From Viscum album (lineage: Eukaryota; Streptophyta; Magnoliopsida; Santalales; Viscaceae), in contig OY728123.1 of NCBI GenBank assembly GCA_963277665.1, positions 626,012,915 to 626,076,914 of the forward strand: a stretch of DNA of 64,000 bases, in the 5' to 3' direction. Position 1 is the first letter of the stretch; each line of letters begins with the position of its first letter. Both the position numbers and the translations under genes were made by a program. Below are positions 58,849-64,000 of the stretch, piece after piece. The notes under the pieces were generated by a model that made no database searches, was not told where the DNA came from, and was given only the letters and a program-made list of their open reading frames with translations.

Positions 58849-60056
58849 AGAAGAGCACTGCAGCTCATTCTCCTTCAAGTCTACCCGGCATTCCACACAT
58901 GTGGATACTCACAGTTTTCGGCCATTTGTCATAGTCAAGGGTTCTCGGTTTTTTTATGTCATACAAATAAAACTATGAGGATCAATCATAAACCCTACGA
59001 CTTACATAACTTTCACCAACCCACAATCGGGGGAAGGAAGGTAAAATAAATACCAGGTAATAATGGGGTAGAATAATTGTTTCTTGAGGGGAACATGTTA
59101 GCGTGGATCTGCGAACAAGAAATATCAATAAGTATGTCTATGTGAAAAATCATAAGTCATGAAATCTTTGTATGAAACACCTCTAGAGGATGTATATAAT
59201 CACTTTATACGAGCTGGGAGAGCTATATGGGAGAAGGGTTCGTGAAACAGAAGGCCTTATAGTGGTGGACTTCGCGAAGCTTTGGTGCTTTGTGAAGGGA
59301 AGGGAATTGAAAAAGGAAAGTGTTTAATAAAGCACCATGAAAAGTATCTTCATGAAGGAAGGTTCACTATAGAGCATGATTACCCAGCTAAGGCATGGAG
59401 TCAACATGTGATTGTAGGGTGCTTCATGAAGGATGAATTCTCTGTAAAGACTTGAGTACCCAAAAGGGACTCATACCTTCACAATGACGGTAGGGGTTTT
59501 TGAAGGGAATACCCACTTGAAGTGGATGTAAAATGGAGCAAAGGGAATGTTGGTTGGTATTTTCCACATAAATAAGGTGATTCATTTTATTTTTGATTTA
59601 TAGAGAAAAAGGTTCTTCGTGGATTGAGTACTCAGAAGGTGAAAGGTTAGGGTATCGCTCCATTGAGGGGGGGGGGCACATATTTATATGCACTATGTTT
59701 CATGACTCTAAAAGGGTGTGTCATGAAAGAAATGGTTCCCCATGATTGGAAGGAACACCATCAGACTAATAGAGGCTTCCATCATTTCTCTATGACATTC
59801 GCAAACATATCCATTAGGATCACAAATGCTTCTATCATTTCTCTGTGGCAGTTGCAGAGGAGTTCATTCTGCCATCTTCGCATCATTTGTGGTGATAAAG
59901 GGCTTTGTCACAGAGCTTTTTATAGCATACCTAGTCATTTTTATGATTTTGTACGTTGTGGCATGAACTTTAGCTCCAACAGACACACTTGGAATTACAT
60001 ACATGATTTAAATATTATTATTGTCTTTCTCAATTATAGTGCTTCCCAATAGAAAT
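58849..60056. other. Unclassified segment right of element F with palindromic TTCNNGAA sites
   Basis: No family motif. Short open frames (58813-59049, 59663-60052) look fortuitous. Palindromes of the form CTTCNNGAAG recur (59270-59279, 59348-59357, 59422-59431), with related forms at 59239 and 59288. A run of ten G lies at 59667-59676. It may be the continuation of the segment at 48645-49377, with F inserted between, but the two halves were not aligned convincingly. Confidence 0.4.
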
Positions 60057-61639
60057 TAATTAGAATAAAAAGTTCTAATGATCAAAATTTAATTTCATAA
60101 TGATATTTATAGTTGTTTTGGGTTCATTTTAAACATTATATTTTGGTTAAAAACTTTATTAACAATTTTTATCTTTAATTACTGTAATAAAATTTTCAAT
60201 CATAAAGTGTTGTAATATTACTCATAAAGTAATAATAGGCTCAAAAATGGGAATGTGATGAAATTTTTGACCACTTATAATCATTATTATTCCATTTAAA
60301 TATTTTTATTCTTTTTTAAAAATTGAATTTAATATTCTCATTCATTATGTATCATTAATGTCAATTTTAAATTATTCACTTAATTTTTCATTAAAGACTT
60401 CAAGATTTTTATGTAATTAAAATAGAAACCTTAAAAACATCCCTAATATGTTTTATTCATCTATAAAATTTTTGAGTATCTATAAATTTCTCAAAAAAGT
60501 TTTATTTTTGTGCTTTTAAAATTATATAGATGATATTTCTACTACTAACACAATCACATTGTCTGCATTTTGTATGAAATTAAGGTAGTTATCTTATGAA
60601 TAAAAATTAAAAACAAATTATCATAATAAGAAAATTAATTCATATTTCAAATAAATATTTAAAACATAACATATCCTCTTTTAATTGTTATATAAAATTT
60701 TTATAGATATTTAAATCAAGGGAGTGTCGTTTTATATTTATCATTTTCATAAAATAATGTAATGGTCATAATCAAATAAAAATGGAACCGAATGGAAAAA
60801 TTTTAATATATTTTATGATAATAGTCAAATTAAAATCATTAAATAGGATGAAAACGTGTTATATATATTTTAAATCATTATCTCAATGTATTATTCCAAT
60901 TTCACCTCGTTTACCCTTACCGAGGTGACATTTATTTACCAATAATGACAAAAATAAAAGTGACCTATTTTCCAAAAAATGATCATATGGATACCAAATA
61001 TTAGATCCATTTTCAAGTTTTAATTTTTGTAATTAGTAGAATTTAATTTAAAAATAATCCCTCTAAATATGATTGAAATCATTTTTCTACAAAAACATGG
61101 TTTTTGATGTAGCTAGTGTTGTTTATACTGAAATAACATATAGAATAAATTCATAATATTAATAATATAAATGAAAATTTTTAATTTCTAAACCATTTTA
61201 AAAAAATATAACTTTGAAAATTATCTTGTTGAAAATACAGTTTTCAATAAAAATCAACATTTTCAATATTCATAAAAAAATCATTATGTTTAGAAATTTA
61301 TAAAATATTAACTCACTGAAATTTTTGAAATGATGATTTCAAAAATAAATTTTATTTTTTAAAATAAATTTTCTAAAAGTATAAAAAATTAATTAAATTA
61401 ATTTCACATAAAAAATATAAATTTTTTTGAGGAAAAATGAATTTTTAAATTATATAATGACTTTTGTTAAAATATATTTTCTTTTTATAAAAACATCACA
61501 CATACACACAAATATATATATATAATTTATTTTTCCCTATTCATACATGATAATGTAATTACTAAGTGATAACTATTAAGTAATAATATTTTAATAGTAT
61601 AAAATACTTCGTTTGAACACAGTGTCGTGTGTAAAGAAT
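60057..61639. other. AT-rich stretch with no recognisable gene
   Basis: Dense A/T runs, no open frame of note and no retrotransposon motif. The one distinct item is an 8-bp perfect inverted repeat, TCACCTCG ... CGAGGTGA, at 60902-60928. Mixed CA/TA microsatellite near 61497-61525. Confidence 0.6.
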
Positions 61640-62226
61640 GTTATCTAAGAAATAAAATTAATTTATAGAGAAATATATCATAAAATATAAGGGTTTTATA
61701 CATCCTCAAACACTAAGTATGTTTTTATATTATAATTTCTAACTTCTATTACCAAATCATCTTATGACCCTGGTTGTGGTGAAAGAAGTATAAGTTACTA
61801 TGAATCATCTTTTAACATCATATTCATTGATTCAAAAAACCTTCAGATCATATTTATGTCAGTCATATGATCTTCCATAGGTTTAAATATCAATAGATTC
61901 ATTATGACCAACCTCTTAGTCATGAAATCCTTTATAAGTAATCTTGTATTTTCATACAAATCTTCTTAGTCCTTCATCAACCCCAATGTGTTATTCTCTT
62001 CTCGAGTTTTAAAGGCAATTTTTAAAGCCAATGAAATCTTGATTAATAATAGTTATTTTCTTTTCAACCATTCCCATAACACCTACTCCATATTGTCTAG
62101 TTTTAATCCTATAAATTAACCCTCTAAATCCTATAAAATGTGATGTTCCAATATTTTCATTCTCCAAAAGATGAAGTACATTTTATCAAATTATTTTATA
62201 TATAACTTACCCTATTCTGATGACAT
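61640..62226 (-). pseudogene. copia-type gag remnant
   Basis: Read on the minus strand. ATG at 62226 opens MSSE, then FDKMYFIFWRMKILEHHIL, resembling the FDGxNFxxWKxRM start of copia Gag. Further on are DLYENTRLLIKDF, TKRLVIMNLLIFKPME and DHMTDINMI, matching the UBN2-type wording (LYNLKMxEGxxVxDHINEF). A following LLSPQPGS and DDLVIEV match LLLSSLPxSWDxLV. Several stops. A PBS-like site lies just upstream. The identification rests on motif order, not on a long frame. Confidence 0.55.
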
Positions 62227-62340
62227 ACTATTGTTTATAGGAATCTCACACAAAAAACCAAAATAACACCATGGAAATAGAGTGTAAATTTCATTAAATT
62301 CATATAAGTCTATTTTTTAGTGATATAAAATAACAATAAT

Positions 62341-62354
62341 CTCTGATAATACTT
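62341..62354 (-). other. Possible primer-binding site of the copia-type element
   Basis: Minus-strand GTATTATCAGAG is one to two changes from TTGGTATCAGAGC and lies about 115 bp upstream of the copia-type gag ATG. Confidence 0.4.
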
Positions 62355-64000
62355 TTATGGATTCCATATCCACCTAATTCCTATATTTTATCCACCTGAA
62401 GAACAACACAACTAACACAGCTTCACAAAACATCCTTGACATGATGGATTCCATTGTTATTAGTGTACCAAAAGATTGGAAATCTTTACACTATACTCCC
62501 ATCACCAAGTCAACCATATACACACTCTGAAAAACTCATGGATCTCATAAATTTATGAAATAAGAAAATAATAAAAAAGGACCCATTAATTTATATGGTT
62601 TGTACACAAGTCTTATATAAGAATTAAAATTAATTTTTACATGTCAAAAAATTATACCAACAATTATAAGTAATAATTAAATAGAATCTATCAATTTGTA
62701 ATGGTCATATCACTTATTTAATGTATGCGATATATGTTGATATGGTTTCAATGTTATCTAAAATTTATGGACGACCCAACCTTGAACATGGTGATTATTA
62801 ATCTCCTATTATAATTAAAACCATAACAATGTAGACCGTAAACAGTAAATGGTTACCAAATCATTTTCTAAAAAACAAATGATGAGGAACCCTATAACTC
62901 TTACTAAATATTATCTTATGAATTTTTCCACAACACAAGCCCATCATAGGATAGTGTCATATGATCAAACTACCCCATATTGAATATTTTACTAGAATTA
63001 ACTGAATCCTCAAGATGTTAGAGATGATATTATATAAAAACATTAATATACATTTTCATTACCAATATTTATTGTTTTTAAAATCAATAAAATTATTATA
63101 ACATAATTATTTTCCTTTTACATGTCTTTATATGTGATAATTTCATATGATTACCCATCACAATAAAAGGTTATAGTAGTTCCCCACAATGATGTGAATC
63201 TAGAAGTACTATGATGGTTTAAAAAAATTACATTTTCTATGAAAATATGATCTCATTTTATGATACATAGATGATATAGGTTATTAAGGGATGGGGTTTT
63301 ATAATAAATTTAAATTACTTATTATAAATTTCATCCTTGGTAATCTCAATAAAAGAGTTTATGAGAACATGAATCGCTAGTAAGTTATCCACACACACAC
63401 ACACATATATTTAATAGGATTTTTTATCTTTTGCTGTTTATAATGTTCCTTAGAGTTTATGTTTTTTATTTTTTATATCAACAAAAAAATTATTTTATGT
63501 ATTTATGAAAATTGTGATGACATATGCTCACAGAGAGGTAGGATACATTAGGTATGTCATAATTTATTTTACATTAATGTATAATGAGGGAATGGATTTT
63601 CCCCTGTGTTCTTTGTCGGAATATGATATATTAAGTCCTTTTTTGGGATTTTAATGGCCTGATTAAGTCAATGGAAATGATGTTCTATCAAAAAGTACGT
63701 TTTCAAAAATTAAATGATAGATAATTCAACTACATAGGTTGATGAATATAGTATGAAATATGGTTAATTAGAGATACTGAAATAAAATTAATATATTATT
63801 CAATGTACATTCATATCACGATGTATGTCATTACAACATTTAGTGATTTATTTATGTGTATATTAGGGTATTTCTATATACTAACCATGGACTTTAGGCA
63901 GTTATGACTAAGGAAACTAATATATGGTCTTGAAGTGTTACAAACTCTGTGTATAGAGGACCTTAGATAATTTATATAACAATTTTACATGTTGAATAAA
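62355..64000. other. AT-rich DNA, possibly copia LTR and flank
   Basis: If the PBS call is right, the first part is the minus-strand LTR of the copia-type element. I found no clear TG...CA ends or second LTR. A (CA)8-like microsatellite lies near 63389-63406. No coding motif recognised. Confidence 0.35.

Noticed and set aside
49373..58853. A target-site duplication for element F
   Set aside because: Flanks TAAAG/AAGTG and AGAAG do not match cleanly, and the 5' LTR start is decayed, so none was called.
59663..60052. Plus-strand frame of 129 codons as a possible cellular gene
   Set aside because: No recognisable domain, begins beside a run of ten G, no promoter or splice context seen, and composition is unlike coding DNA. 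Treated as fortuitous.
1..64000. tRNA, rRNA and host protein-coding genes
   Set aside because: Reading both strands I found no cloverleaf-like gene, no rRNA text and no host exon set. A tRNAscan-SE and BLASTX run would settle this.

Overview
This window looks like intergenic DNA from a large, AT-rich plant genome. It is made almost entirely of nested, decayed LTR retrotransposons. I see no intact cellular gene, no rRNA or tRNA gene and no CRISPR array. The elements I can classify are mainly Ty3/gypsy chromoviruses: Pol order RT, RNase H, integrase, a GPY/F-like motif, a chromodomain-like C-terminus, primer-binding sites matching initiator tRNA-Met, and LTRs of about 2.6-4.5 kb. One copia-type Gag remnant lies near the right end. 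All coding parts carry stops, frameshifts or deletions, so these are molecular fossils.

Layout (letters are local names). J: the last ~200 bp of an LTR, inserted in LTR B1. B1: an LTR in two visible pieces (199-782 and 11444-12565), split by element A. A (783-11443, + strand): two ~4.0-kb LTRs, ATATA target duplication, internal region deleted from gag into RT. C (12566 to about 34244, + strand): the old host element. Its gag lies at 14.5-15.6 kb and its RT/RNase H at 20.5-21.7 kb; the rest of its pol is at 32.0-33.7 kb. C is interrupted by D (15786-20241, apparent solo LTR) and by E (21688-32038, - strand, complete two-LTR element with ATAAA target duplication, landed inside C's RNase H). 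H (34245-37632) is a - strand LTR related to A. B2 (37633-41321) is a second B LTR, cut by G. G (41322-48644) is clearly GC-richer: LTR, Gag with two zinc knuckles, no Pol, and a truncated second LTR. F (49378-58848, + strand) is a relative of E with two LTRs and a decayed pol. It is flanked by unclassified DNA with degenerate repeats (48645-49377 and 58849-60056). The last 4 kb is AT-rich, with a copia Gag remnant on the - strand at 61.6-62.2 kb.

The most interesting signals are in the LTRs rather than in pol. (1) LTR families A, B and D carry a stem-loop with a conserved loop (CGTACGTACGGCTTACCGTCTCC-like, often containing the palindrome GTACGTAC) and stem arms that differ between copies while still pairing; E and F have a shorter related form. 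(2) Four families (A, B, E, F) show TATA box, a leader of about 145-180 bp, a GT donor-like site, then a pyrimidine-rich AG about 200-250 bp before the LTR end; D shows the donor and acceptor, and C the acceptor only. This suggests an intron inside the LTR leader that contains the stem-loop. (3) E and F share a decayed ~93-codon reading frame in U3, upstream of the TATA box. (4) G has a cluster of about a dozen imperfect TACACGCCGTGTA palindromes at the start of each LTR. Points 1-3 together could describe a shared lineage-wide RNA-processing or packaging design. That is inference from sequence pattern only.
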